Assembly: GCA_001986395.2 (NCBI GenBank)
Contig: MQVO02000021.1
Coordinates: 62,001 to 126,000, forward strand
Length of the DNA: 64,000 bases
Reading direction: 5' to 3'
From: Irpex lacteus
Lineage: Eukaryota; Basidiomycota; Agaricomycetes; Polyporales; Irpicaceae
Under the pieces are notes generated by a model that made no database searches, had not been told where the DNA came from, and was given only the letters and a program-made list of their open reading frames with translations. The translations under genes were made by a program, and so were the position numbers. This document shows, piece after piece, positions 35,268-48,200 of the stretch; the first letter of the stretch is position 1, and every line of letters starts with the position of its first letter.

Positions 35268-38200
35268 ATGTCTGAAAAGCGGGATCTTTCCGGCTACAAC
35301 TATGCCGCCATCTCTTCGCTCGTGCTGTCTGCGGACAGGTCTGTGCTCCCTCGACGAGACAAGGAGCCAGATGGTGCACCAACTTCGCTGGTCGGTCGTA
35401 TAGACCCAAGGGAAATGGGATCTCGCGTGCAGAGAGAGGTCCCCAAAGACCTCGAAAAGAAGAAGAAGAAGGCCGTAGACAGGCAGGAGGGTGAGAAGGT
35501 ACCAAAGCGACGCGCAGCCGAGACTGCTGGCTTTGGGTACACCGACATTATCGAGGCTACCGAGGACGTCGAGGGTCTGATATATCGTCCACGGACAGCG
35601 GAGACGCGGGAGGTTTACGAGCTTATTCTGTCTCAAGTGCACCAAGCTCTAGGAGACCAGGCGCAAGACGTTGTTCGCAGTGCCGCGGATACCGTGTTGG
35701 AGTCTCTGAAGAACGAGAATTTGAAGGACTTTGACAAGAAGAAGGAAGTGGAAGAAATTCTCGGCTCCATAAGCAACGAGTCTTTCACGCAGCTTCTCAA
35801 CCTCTCCAAGAAGATCACGGATTACGGCGCCGAGGACGAGGCGGAAGTAGACCCAGACGTGGAAAGGAAGGACGCGGAGATAGATGACGAAGTGGGTGTT
35901 GCTGTGGTTTTCGACGAGGAGGAGCAAGAAGAAGACGAGGAGGAGGGATTCGAGATTCGGGAAGAGTCCGACGACGAAGAGGAGGAAGCTGACGAAGAGG
36001 CTGTAGCACCGGAGACGCTAGAAGGCGACGATGAACTCGTAGTTGGTGGCGAGTCGTCCTCCCGTCAAACCAAGTCAGAAGCGGACAAGGACATCGTTTC
36101 TCCTCACTCAGTCGATGGTTTCTGGGTACAACGTCAGATATCAGAGGTGTACCCTGACCCCGTTACAGCCGCAGAGAAGGCGTCATCTGTTCTTTCCATC
36201 CTTGGTTCCGAGTCAAGCTTGCGAGACTGCGAGAACCAGCTCATCGAACTGTTCGACTACCAGAGCTTCAACGTTATCACTCGTTTCCTCAAGAACAGGG
36301 ATGTCGTAGTGTGGTGTACGAAGCTCATGCGAAGCGATGCCGAAGAACGAGTTAATATCGAGGTCGCTATGCGCGAGAAGGGTCTCGGTTGGATCCTTCG
36401 AGCACTTGCTGGCGACAAGAAGACCAAAGCCCGTTCGGGAGACGCCATGGATGTCGACGAGAAGCCTCAAGTGCAGAATGTGCCGAAGACAGCGACACTC
36501 GCGCCAGGCTCTACGGTACAGCCCAAGAGGACCGTTGACCTTGAGAGCATGGCGTTCAGCCAGGGAGGCCACCTCATGTCCAACAAGAAGTGCAAGCTTC
36601 CCGAGGGCTCATTCAAACGTGCTCGCAAGGGCTACGAAGAGATTCACGTTCCAGCTCCCAAGAAGGCGGACCTAGCACCGTCGTCGCTCGTTCCTATCAG
36701 CGAACTACCACAGTGGGCGCAGGAGGGCTTCAAAGGTATCAAGAATCTGAATCGCGTTCAGAGCAAGCTCTATCCTACGGCCTTTGGTACGGACGAACCG
36801 CTTTTGCTCTGCGCCCCCACAGGTGCTGGAAAGGTATGCGTAAAAAGCATGTTACCAAACTTCTACTGACCAATTATCGTAGACCAATGTTGCCATGTTG
36901 ACCATCCTCAACGAGCTAGCGAAGCACCGCGATGAAGAGACCGGCGCCTTCGATCTCGACGCCTTCAAGATTATTTACGTTGCTCCCATGAAAGCCTTGG
37001 TTCAGGAGATGGTTGGAAACTTCAGCTCACGGCTAGGCGTCTTCGGGATCAAAGTCGGCGAGTTGACCGGTGACTCTCAAATGACGAAGCAGCAAATCGC
37101 GGAAACCCAGATCATCGTCACTACTCCGGAGAAGTGGGATGTCATCACGCGTAAGAGCACGGATACCAGCTACACCAACCTCGTTCGTCTTATCATCATC
37201 GACGAGATCCATTTACTACACGACGAGCGTGGGCCGGTTCTCGAGAGCATCATCGCTAGGACGATCCGGCGCATGGAGCAGACTGGCGAGTATACTCGTC
37301 TTGTTGGTCTTTCGGCAACCCTTCCCAATTACCAGGATGTCGCTACCTTCCTCCGGGTCGAACCAGAGAAGGGCCTGTTCTACTTCGATGCTTCTTCTCG
37401 TCCCTGTCCTCTCCAGCAACAGTTCATTGGTGTCACAGAGAAGAAGGCTATCAAACGGTACCAGGTGATGAACGAAGTTTGCTACGAGAAGGTGCTCGAC
37501 CAGGCGGGCAAGAACCAGACTCTTGTCTTCGTCCACTCTCGTAAAGAGACTGCGAAGACTGCGGCGTTCATCCGTGACATGGCCATCGAAAAGGAGACAA
37601 TTACGCAGTTCGTCAAGCCGGAAGGTGCGACGCGCGAGATCCTGCTCGAAGAGGCCAACAACGTCAAGGACCCGAACTTGAAGGACCTTCTCCAGTTCGG
37701 TTTCGGTATTCATCACGCTGGCATGTCTCGCGAGGATCGTGGCTTGGTCGAGGAGCTCTTCGCCGACGGACACTTGCAGGTCCTGGTTTGTACTGCTACA
37801 TTGGCCTGGGGTGTCAACCTTCCCGCGCATACCGTCATCATCAAGGGCACGCAGATCTATAACCCGGAGAAGGGTCGCTGGGTCGAGCTTTCGTCGCAGG
37901 ATGTGCTGCAGATGCTTGGTCGTGCTGGTCGTCCGCAGTTCGATACCTTCGGTGAGGGTATCATCATCACCAACCATTCGGAGCTGCAATACTACCTCAG
38001 CTTGATGAACCAGCAACTTCCCATCGAGTCGCAATTCGTTTCTAAGCTCGCCGACAACCTCAACGCTGAGATTGTGCTCGGAACCATTAGGAATCGTGAT
38101 GAGGCCGTCCAGTGGCTTGGCTACACGTACCTGTAGGTATTTCTGCCTTTCTTTAGTCATCGCAATGCTCACACAATTTTCCAGCTACGTTCGAATGCTG

Positions 38201-41200
38201 AAGGACCCGGCTCTGTACAGCGTCGGAGCTGACTATCAAGAGGATGATCCTTCCCTTGTCCAGAAGCGGGCAGACATCGTCCACACCGCTGCTGCGTTGC
38301 TCGAGAAGTGCCACTTGATCAAGTACGAACGTGTAACTGGCCGCTTCCAGAGCACGGAGCTGGGCCGCATCGCATCCTACTACTACGTCACTTACAACTC
38401 TATGGCGGTGTACAACCAGCACCTTCGTCCCACTATGTCCATGCTCGAGCTTTTCCGAGTCTTTGCGCTTTCGAACGAGTTCAAGCTCATTCCCGTTAGG
38501 CAAGACGTCAGTTTTCCTGCCGTTTCCTCTCTGTATTGTTTTTAATAATTCTGGTGCAGGAGAAACTTGAGTTGAGCAAGTTGCTTGAGCGGGTACCGAT
38601 ACCTGTCAAGGAAACCGTTGAAGAGCCAGCCGCCAAGATCAATGTCCTCTTGCAGGCATACATCTCTCAGCTCAAGCTTGAAGGATTCGCTCTTGTTGCG
38701 GATATGGTCTACGTTCATCAATCGGCTGGCCGGTAAGTGATTGAAAAAACCTCTCTAGCTCTATATCCGCTTATGGGTTTTCAGTATCATTCGTGCCATG
38801 TTTGAGATCTGTCTGAAGCGTGGGTGGGCCGTGCCGGCCAAAGCTGCACTCGATCTTTCGAAGATGATCGAAAGGAGAATGTGAGGCTTTCTTGTGCGTA
38901 CTCGCGAATCCATGCTCATATCTCTGTTTCAGGTGGGGGTCAATGACGCCTCTTCGTCAATTCAAGGGTATCCCGCGTGATATCGTCCGAAAGGCTGAGA
39001 GCAAACAATTCGTACGTTACGCCTCAATGACCTGATCGTGTCCGTACTCATAAGACCTTTTAGCCATGGTACCGCTACTTCGACCTGGTAAGTGCCCTCA
39101 AGCTATTACGCTGCACAATCACTAATGTCGATACAGAACCCTGCCGAGATAGGTGAACTTATCGGTATCCAGAATGCCGGGAAGTTGGTGCATCGACTTG
39201 TCCACAGCTTCCCTAAGCTTCAGTAAGTCCAGTTTGTTTCAGGTTGTGTTCACTTCTAACCATGCCTGGTAGGCTATCTGCCCAGGTTCAACCGATCACT
39301 CGGTCACTTCTTCGAATCGATCTCACCATCACGCCTGACTTCCGCTGGGACGAAAAGGTGCACGGTGGCGCAGAGTCGTTCTGGGTCATCGTTGGAGATG
39401 TCGACGGCGAGATCATCCTCTTCCACGACACGTTCGTCCTTCGCCAGAGGTACGCTGAAGACGAGCACAACGTCACGCTCACTGTCCCAATGTTCGAGCC
39501 TGTCCCACCGAACTACTATATCTCCGTCATCTCCGACCGTTGGTTGCACTGCGAGACTCGCCTGCCTATCTCCTTCAAGCATCTCATCCTTCCTGAGAAA
39601 TTCCCTCCGCCGACACCCTTGCTTGACCTCCAGCAGCTACCCATCTCTGCTCTGCACAACAAGGAGTTCGAGAGTATCTACTCCTCCACCTTGCGCTCCT
39701 TCAACAAGATTCAGACGCAAGTCTTCCAGGCGCTCTACACTACCGATGACAACGTCTTTGTTGGTGCACCGACAGGGAGTGGGAAGACCGTCTGCGCCGA
39801 GTTTGCTTTGCTGCGACTATGGAGTAAGCGTGATCAACCTCGAGCTGTTTGCATCGAGCCGTACCAGGATATGGTCGACCTCCGAGTGGCGGAATGGCGT
39901 GCGAAATTCGGCAAGCTCCAGGGCGGCAAGGAGATCGTCAGCTTCACGGGAGAGACTACGGCAGACCTTCGTCTCCTTGAGAAGGGTGATCTCATAGTCT
40001 GCACTCCAACACAGGTAAGGGCACCCCATCTCGATCGTTGGATTGTCACTGATAATGATTATTCTAGTGGGACATTATCTCAAGAAGATGGCGTCAGAGG
40101 AAGAACGTCCAGACTATCGGCCTCTTGATCGCAGACGAGGTTCAGCTTGTCGGCGGCGAGGTCGGTCCTACTTATGAGGTTATTCTCTCGCGTACACGCT
40201 ACGTCTCTGCACAAACGGAGATTAAGACACGTATTGTTGCCTGTGGTGTCTCGCTTGCCAATGCTCGAGACCTTGGAGAGTGGCTAGGCGCACCTTCGCA
40301 TGCTATCTTCAACTTCCCTCCTAGGTAAGCATACCACAGTTTCCTCCAAGATATGCATTGCTAATGGAAATTCATAGTGCACGACCCTTGGATATGGACA
40401 TTCACCTTCAGAGCTTCAGCATCCCCCACTTCCCGTCTCTGATGATAGCCATGTCGAAACCCGCTTACCTTGCCATCGTTGAACACTCTCCGACCAAGCC
40501 CGTCATCATCTTCGTCCCATCTCGCCGCCAGTGTCGACTCACAGCAGACGACATCATCACTCACTGTGGTGCAGACGACGAGGAAAACCGGTTCTTGAAC
40601 ATCGAACTGGACGACCTACAGCCTCACTTGGACCATATCTCCGACAAGGGTCTGGTCGAGACATTGAAGCATGGGATTGGTTACTACCATGAAGCGCTCG
40701 ATAAGCAAGACAAGCGTATTGTTGAGCGGCTGTTCCAGTCGGGTGCGATACAAGTGCTGATCGCCTCAAAGGTACGGGCAAAATTTAGTATATCTCAGCA
40801 TTGCGCTCACTCAGTTCCTACAGGACACGGCATGGAGTCTCCCTGTGGCAAGCTACATGGTCATCATCATGGGCGTTCAGTACTACGAGGGCAAGGAGCA
40901 CCGTTACATCGACTATCCAGTGATGGATGTCCTGCAAATGATGGGTCGGGCCTGCCGTCCAAGCGAGGATGAGCGAAGCCGATGTGTGCTCATGTGCCAG
41001 CAGACTCGCAAGGACTTCTACAAGAAGTTCTTGGCTGAAGGTCTGCCTATCGAGTCTCACTTGCCGACGCACATGTTGCACGACTATTTCCTTGCCGAGA
41101 TCGCTGTCAAGACGATTGAGAACAAGCAGGACGCTATGGTATGTATCTATACGCTACCTGTAGCACAGTTTGCTGACATTATTGATTCAGGATATCCTCA

Positions 41201-42538
41201 CGTGGACGTACTTCTACCGCCGGATGACACAGAACCCCAATTACTATAACCTGCACAACGTCAGCCATCAGTATCTGTCTGACCATCTTTCAGAGTTGGT
41301 AGAGAACACCTTGAACGATTTGGTCAATTCAAAGTGCATCGCCATCGGTAAGCAGATTTGCCTTGCTTCATAATACCCATGCTCATGTTCTTTCCAGAGG
41401 ACGAGATGGACGTATCGCCGCTCAACCTTGGCATGATCGCCGCGTACTACAACATCTCTTGTGAGTTTACTTATCAACGTTTGCGGGGTCAGCTACTAAT
41501 AGTTTTGTAGATGTCACTGTCGAGGTTTACACCCTTTCCCTCAAGGAAAGGACGAAGCTCAAGGGCTTGTTGGAAGTTGTTTCCTCGTCGGCAGAGTTCG
41601 AGACAATACCAATTCGTCGCCACGAAGATGTGCTCTTGCGCAGAATCTACGATCGTGTGCCCGTCAAGCTCGACCGTGCCGACTTCGAGGCTCCTCATTT
41701 CAAGACATTCCTCTTGTTGCAGGCTCACTTCTCCCGCCTCTCGTTGCCTCCGGACCTCGCGGCTGACCAGGTCCTCGTTCTCGAGAAAGTGCTCAACTTG
41801 TTGTCGGCCTGTGTGGATGTCATGTCATCCAACGCTTGGCTCAACGCACTCGGCGCAATGGATCTGTCTCAGATGTGCGTCCAGGCGTGCTGGGACAGTG
41901 ACTCGCCTCTCAAGCAGATCCCGCACTTCGAGCCCGATGTCATCAAGAGATGCAAAGAAGCGGGTATCGAGTCTGTATACGACATTATGGAGATGGAGGA
42001 TGACGATCGTAACAAGCTCCTGCAGATGGATGCCCGTCAAATGTAAGTCTTTCAGCCTTTTCGTGGCACATGCAGTTATTCACCACTTGACAGGCGTGAT
42101 GTTGCGACGTTCGTGAACTCGTACCCTACCCTCGACGTCAACTACTCGCTGGCGAAGGGCGAATACACCGCCGGCTCGCCTATCACGCTGCAAGTTCAGC
42201 TTTCTCGTGACGTCGACGACGACGATGCCGACAACGACCAGAACGTCATTGCACCGTTCTTCCCTACCAAGAAGATGGCAGGATGGTGGCTCGTTGTTGG
42301 CGATGCTGCTAGCAGACAATTGCACTCTATCAAGCGTGTCACCGTCAACAAGGCGTCGTTGGCTGTCAAGCTCGAGCTTACTCTACCGAAGGGAACACAC
42401 AAGCTCAAGCTTTATGTCATCTGCGACTCGTATGTTGGTGCAGATCACGATATCGACATGGAGCCTATCGAGGTCGCCGAGGGAGAGGAAAGTGATAGTG
42501 AGGAGGAGTCGGACAGTGACGATGCGATGGAGGATTAG
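35268..42538 (+). CDS. BRR2: U5 snRNP helicase BRR2 (pre-mRNA splicing)
   Basis: Sixteen exons encode about 2,166 residues, normal for the family. The N-terminal ~480 residues include a long acidic tract. Cassette 1 has Walker A APTGAGKT (around residue 517), DEIH (around 628), SATLPNY, and Q-x-x-GRAGRP ([13 protein letters not shown]), then a Sec63 unit. Cassette 2 has GAPTGSGKT (around 1364), a degenerate DEVQ in place of DExH (around 1468) and [10 protein letters not shown], then a second Sec63 unit ending in an acidic Ser/Glu/Asp tail. BRR2 unwinds U4/U6 snRNA to activate the spliceosome. Only the first cassette is expected to be catalytic; the second usually serves as a protein-binding pseudo-helicase. 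Exon 7 (39064-39087) is only 24 nt. The start is the first ATG in frame. Confidence 0.97.
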
Positions 42539-42909
42539 AATGATGTCTAAAACGCTTTGTGCGGACCCTGTTGCTACCTATAGCTTTCGTTAGTGTAATT
42601 ACTGCTGTATTTTTAATCCTGCTCGTGTCCCTGCTCGTTGCAATGTTTCTTCTGAATCTTCGTAGCGTGATGGTCTTTCGGTGGCCGAGGCAGAGAGCGC
42701 GAACCTCGGCCCCTGAGGCGCTTATTGCAAGAGGGAGTAAGTCCAATATTCGACTTGTTCTTGTTCTGTGACCGTCGTACCACCGACGACATCGACTTTA
42801 CCCCTCGCGGCGCTATCAACAACGCTCAGCTATCGGTATCACGTATGTTGTGTTTCTGACACTCAAATGGGCTAGCTAATACTTAGCGACTTACAGTAGT
42901 ATAAGTAAC
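42539..42909. other. Spacer between BRR2 and HAP3
   Basis: 3' flank of BRR2 and promoter of HAP3. Nothing else is recognised. Confidence 0.5.
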
Positions 42910-43468
42910 ATGCCTGATTTCCCGCCACCCGAAATCGCACCCCAGCAAGATGGGTCAGCTCCTGTACCTGAGCCTGCACGGGACGCACCCGAACCTGCGC
43001 CAATCACAGAGCAGGAGGTTGGCGAGTACAGAGAGCAAGACCGTTTCCTGCCCGTGAGACATATGTTCGCCTACAAGAGTACTGGGTGTTGATGGTGGTG
43101 CTGCTAGATCGCGAACGTTTCTCGTATCATGAAGAACGCTGTGCCCACGACGGCGAAGATATCCAAAGAGGCAAAGGAATGCGTACAGGAGTGTGTCTCG
43201 GAGTTCATCAGCTTTATAACGTCTGAGGCTGCGGAGAAGTGTCAGATGGAGAAACGCAAGACGATAGGCGGTGAAGACATCATCTATGCCATGGTCACGC
43301 TGGGTTTCGAGAACTATGCGGAGACGTTAAAGATACATTTGACCAAGCTACGGACGGTGCGTACCCTGACCTCTCAGTTATTCCACTGCAAGATAGTGAC
43401 AGCGATCACAGACAAGTACAAGTGGAACTGCAAGACTCGAACCGTCAGAAAGCAGAGACGCGGAGTGA
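42910..43468 (+). CDS. HAP3: CCAAT-binding factor subunit HAP3 / NF-YB
   Basis: Three exons (42910-43053, 43108-43356, 43412-43468) give about 149 residues. After a Pro/Glu-rich N-terminus comes the NF-YB histone fold: [80 protein letters not shown]. This is the H2B-like partner that pairs with HAP5/NF-YC and, with HAP2, binds CCAAT boxes. The final exon adds a short Ser/Glu-rich tail. The first intron falls between FLP and IANV, inside the domain border. The start is the first ATG; nothing upstream extends the conserved region. Confidence 0.95.
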
Positions 43469-43672
43469 ATCACCCTAGACGTTTATTATTTATATATCGC
43501 CTCTAACCAATTGCATTCTTATGGACCGGATACTTTGCTACTATTCCCTGCGACGTGTACACCCTGTTATTCAGCTTCGCATGACTCTTAATCATCATCT
43601 AGACCTGATTTTTTAGAAATCCCCACCGCGCCTGATCATGGCCACAGTGCATCTGAGTGAACCTCGTCGCAG

Positions 43673-43677
43673 CCAAT
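43673..43677 (+). promoter_or_regulatory. CCAAT box upstream of GPN2 (distal)
   Basis: The sequence AGCCAATCGC carries a consensus CCAAT core about 145 bp upstream of the GPN2 ATG. It is a candidate HAP2/3/5 site by sequence only. Confidence 0.35.
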
Positions 43678-43729
43678 CGCAGCTCTGTTCGATAACCTGG
43701 TTTCGCCAAGATCTGCTCAAGTCATCCAT

Positions 43730-43734
43730 CCAAT
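43730..43734 (+). promoter_or_regulatory. CCAAT box upstream of GPN2 (proximal)
   Basis: A second CCAATCG lies 57 bp downstream of the first and about 90 bp upstream of the ATG. Confidence 0.35.
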
Positions 43735-43821
43735 CGAATGACAGAAACTAAAAGTCTCCTTGATTGAGGTAGACGCTCACAGTACTGCACCTTGCTCGTT
43801 TACCACCACCACACTTTCACT

Positions 43822-45062
43822 ATGCCGTTTGGAGAAGTCGTCTGTGGGTCTCCTGGAAGCGGGAAGTCGACGTATTGTCACGGAAAATACCAGCTCTTCA
43901 ACGCCCTCAACCGACCAATTGCTGTAGTTAACTTGGATCCTGCGAACGAAAACATCCCATATCCCTGTGCCATCGACATCGCCTCCCTCATCACGGTCGA
44001 AGATGTGATGAAAGAATATGGGCTAGGGCCGAACGGAGCAATGCTATACTGCATGGAGTATCTGGAGGCAAACTATGACTGGCTGGAGGATCGGTTGAAG
44101 GAGCTAGGAGATGTCTATGTCTTGTTTGACTTGCCTGGTCAGGTTGAGCTGAGTACGAACCACGAGAGTGTGAAGAGGATTGTACAGAAGTTGACGAAGA
44201 GTGGGTTCCGGGTGCGTCATATCCTTCTTCTTCTTCTTCTGTGTTTACGAGCTGACGAATGCGTTTGGCCTAGCTAGCTGCCGTCCATTTATGCGACGCC
44301 CATTATGTGACGGATGCATCCAAATTCATTTCGGTACTCATGCTCTCGCTCAGAGCGATGCTGCATCTCGAGCTCCCACATATAAACGTCCTCTCAAAGG
44401 TTGATCTCATTGCGCAATACGGCGATCTCGGTATGCCACTTTCAACCCTTATTCCTGCCTGCGCTGAACTAGGATTATTACGTAGACTTCAACCTTGACT
44501 TCTACACCGAGGTTCAAGACCTTTCATACTTGGAGAATGCCCTTTCATCACAAACCCCACGTTACGCCGCGCTAAACATGGCGATATGCTCTCTCATCGA
44601 GGATTACGGCCTAGTAGGCTTTGAGACACTAGCAGTAGAGGTATGTGTGCTGCATTCCAGTACAAGTATAATCTCACGTGCTCTACCTGTTTGCTACCTC
44701 AGGACAAAGAGTCAATGCTCCATCTGACACGAGCCATCGACAAAGCTACAGGCTGCGTCTTCGTGCCTTCAGCAGACGCAAAAGTTCCAGAAGGCGCGGA
44801 CGTCCCTGCTGGTGTCCCTTCTACCCAACGACCAAACGAGTACGGCCTACTCTCCAGTGCGATGGCACCTCTGAATGGGCCCCGAAGCGATCCAAGAGAC
44901 GTACAAGAGCGATGGATCGACGCGCGAGAGGAGTGGGATGCATGGGAGAAGGTGCAGTGGAGGCGAGAAGGTCAATTAGTACAGGAGGCTGCAAATAAGG
45001 CGAAGATTCGAGAGAGGCACCCACCCGCTGGAAATGCAAGCACGGGTACTCAGGCTAGTTGA
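43822..45062 (+). CDS. GPN2: GPN-loop GTPase 2
   Basis: Four exons (43822-44211, 44274-44430, 44486-44640, 44703-45062) give about 353 residues. Near the start lies the Walker [29 protein letters not shown] is a family hallmark. The GPN insertion reads [16 protein letters not shown] is the G3-like motif; LSKVDL is the G4-like motif. GPN GTPases act in assembly and nuclear import of RNA polymerases II and III. The paralogue choice (GPN2 rather than GPN1 or GPN3) rests on overall similarity by eye and the length. The C-terminal ~90 residues are charged and poorly conserved. It converges on SEC31 with 194 bp between the stops. Confidence 0.92.
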
Positions 45063-45256
45063 GCTTGCGCGGAAGACAGAGATCTTGTATATACGAGCCA
45101 ATAATAATGCATTTTTACGAGACTGCGGTCTACGGTCTACGTTCCGAGTCTAAAGACAACATCAACTGCCCCCTTCGAGAACATTTGCAGCGCGGTGCGG
45201 TATCTATCATACGTATTCATCCTTTCCGGCCAAAGAGTCACAACTCCTACTTTTTC

Positions 45257-48200
45257 TTAGAGCCTAATGATGAGCTGTTTCACTCCAGCCATCCAGATGC
45301 CGATGTCGTCGGTCAACGAGCCAGTTCTCAACAAGTCGATGTGAATCGCAAGCGCTCCCTCTCGGTCGCGAGCTTGAATAGCTATAAAGACATTTTCAGC
45401 TACCTATGCACTTTGAAGGGAGGTCAGAGTAGAACTTACCACCGGTTAACTGCTGCAGCTTGTCGGTCACACCCTTAGACAGGGTTTCGCAGTTCAGCGC
45501 GTCGAACAAGGGGTTGACACGACGCTCCAAGTCTTCCAGGAAGCGTGCTTGGTTTGGCTGAAGAACAAAGTAATTAGCACTAGTATCGTCGTTAAAGTTC
45601 TTAGCAAAACTTACTGGCGTCGTCTGCTTCACCCGTTCAAGTTCACCATTGATGACTTCGTACACTGGGGCGAGATGAGGAGGGATGTGGCTTCGATCCC
45701 CGGGTGCTGCAATGGCAAGAGAAATCAACACTTGTCATCTAGACATAAACTATGATACCTACGATACTTCGGAGCGGCACGAGCAGCTGGTCCTTTTGGT
45801 GGTGCCGACGGAGTAGGGGCCTGACCAGGTCCCCCACCCAAAGGAGGGCCGTGCGGAGGAGCACCAGGTCCGCCAGCGCGAGGAGGACCAGGCGGAGGGC
45901 CCTGGGATCCTTGAGGGGGGATACCTGCGAACGAGTTAGGCTGGGGAGGGATACCATAGTCGCCTTGTGGTGGTGGCGGGGGTGTGGCTCTGCTGAAGTT
46001 AGGCGAGGGTGTGCCGCGAATCGGGGGCCCGGGTGGAGGAGGCAGGTGCGAGGCCTGCATGGGAGGTGTTTGTTGAGGCAGATGCCCACGGGGAGGTACG
46101 CCGTAAGGGCCAGAAGGAGCAGGACTTCGCGACACGCCGGGGCCTTGAGGAGGGGGTTGATGCATACCGGCAGGGGGTGGAGGGCCGTTGGGACCTCTCA
46201 TGCCTGGTGGAGGAGGGTACGGGCCTGGGCCTTGTTGCGACGGAGGTGGGGGTCCAGCAGGAATACGTTGCCCCTGCGGCGGTGGAGGCGGCCTCTGCTG
46301 AACACTGCCAGGTCGAGGTGGAGGAGGCAGAACGTTGGGCGGCTGACCATGAATAGGTGGAGACGTCGGAATCAAAGTAGGAGAGGGGGCGTTCGGGAAT
46401 GGAGAGGTGATAGCCGACGGCTTGTTGCCCAGAGGTAAGTTAGAAGGCGTGCGTCTCGCCGGCACTGCAGAGGGTGCGTCGTTCCAACCTCCATTATCCC
46501 GCTTGATGGCTGCAGGGCCCCTAGGAGGGGGAGCTAAGGGGGCAGAAGGCGTAGGACCGCGCTGTGGAGGCGGCGCGAACGTGTTACCAGCATGCTGAGG
46601 GTTCTGGACGTGCGAGGGCTGGTTATACGGTCCAGATGGGTAAGCCATGGGCGCGGTTGGCTGGTAGCCTTGCTGCCCAACTGGTTGATAGCCTTGCTGA
46701 CTAGTCGGTGGATATCCTTGCTGACCAGTCGGTTGATATCCTTGCTGCACTGGCGCGGTTGGTGCAGGAACATTGTATGGTCCCGAGCTGGGAGCGGCAT
46801 ATGGGTTGGCGTATGCACCATAACTCGACTGAGACGGAGCGATCTGAGCAGGCTGGGGTACAAAAGGTTGCTGCTGCGGGGCAGCGTACGCGTTGTTGGG
46901 ATAACCGTACGATGAGGTACTCGCAACGCTGGGTCCTGCCTTAGCTGCAGTCGAGGTGCTTGCGCCCAGAGAGTCGCTTCGCGGCACTGCAGCAGCGCCA
47001 GCCGCAACTTGCAGCCGCTTTCGCCCCTCTGAGAAATCCAGATGAGAGCCCTTCGCGCCGTGGTAGCTTGCAGGAGTCAATTTCAAGAAGGATAGGGCCT
47101 CCTTGACTAGACCCTGTGCCGCTAGCAAGTCGGCGTACTCGAAGTAACGATCATAGAGACCAGACAATTTGTACGTCCTTGCCTCCGCTTCTTCACCGTC
47201 ACTTGGTAGGCTGAGATCAGTGTCCTGATACTTGATAGCACTGCGGAAGACCGTGACTTTCTCGATGAACGTTTGCAAAGCCAAAGCGTGTGCAGTGTAG
47301 CGAGACAGGTGGGCATTGTCCGGACCTTCGAGTAAAGCTGCTTCCTCTTCTGCAAGTTCCTCAGTCCAGATATTGACCAAGCGCTCCAGACGACCAGCTG
47401 CCAGGTAAGTGAGAGTTGCATTCTTGCGGTACGCGTGCGGGTTCTCCGAGGAGGATGCCTTGGCCAGGCTGTGCTGGAACTCGAGGCGCTGACCAAGCTG
47501 CTCAGCAAGGCTCGAGAAATCTTCTTGAGACGCGAATGTGCAGATGACGACAAAGATCTCTTGCCACTCTTGCAAGTCTGCGTTTTGGACGATGTCGTCG
47601 AGATCGTTCGTTACAATAGACTGGAAAAGACGAAGGTAGGGCAGATCGGTCGTACGGCGCTCGAAGTACGCCTTCTGGGTACGTTGAAGGAGCTCTGCAC
47701 CTCCGCGGGCTGCCAGAAGGATAGCGTCGGCGAACCGGTCAGCGGACAAGCAGAGGGAGACTGCGGACTCGAAGTCGCCTAATACGAGGGCCTTTGTCAG
47801 AAGTCGATCAGTCTCAGCTTCGCCAGTTGGGTAAATCCTGAAGGTGTTGTTCTTCAACGCCTCCGAAGCCACCGAGGAGGGCCTTGATCCAATGGTAGCA
47901 GCGACAGACGAGTCGATCGGGTAGTTGTGATGAGGCACCTCAAGCTCAGGTTCGTCTTGACGGGTACCAATGCTACCGAAGAAGTCTGCAGCAGCATCTG
48001 TCTGAGGTGTACCTGCAATCTCGTCCCCGAAGAGGCTGGGAGCAGTGGTAGTGGATTCGCCATCCGCTTGATGAGTCGCGTCGGATGTGGCGCTGGCGCT
48101 TACTTCAGAGGGTGTAGTCTCGGGAACTCCACTATCCTCTTCCGTTTCCGAAAGTGCAGGCGAGGGTTCTCGCTCAGGCTCGGCAAACGAGACGACAGGC

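Larger units (their letters stand above)
43469..43821. other. Spacer between HAP3 and GPN2
   Basis: GPN2 promoter region, with two CCAATCG elements listed separately. Confidence 0.5.
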
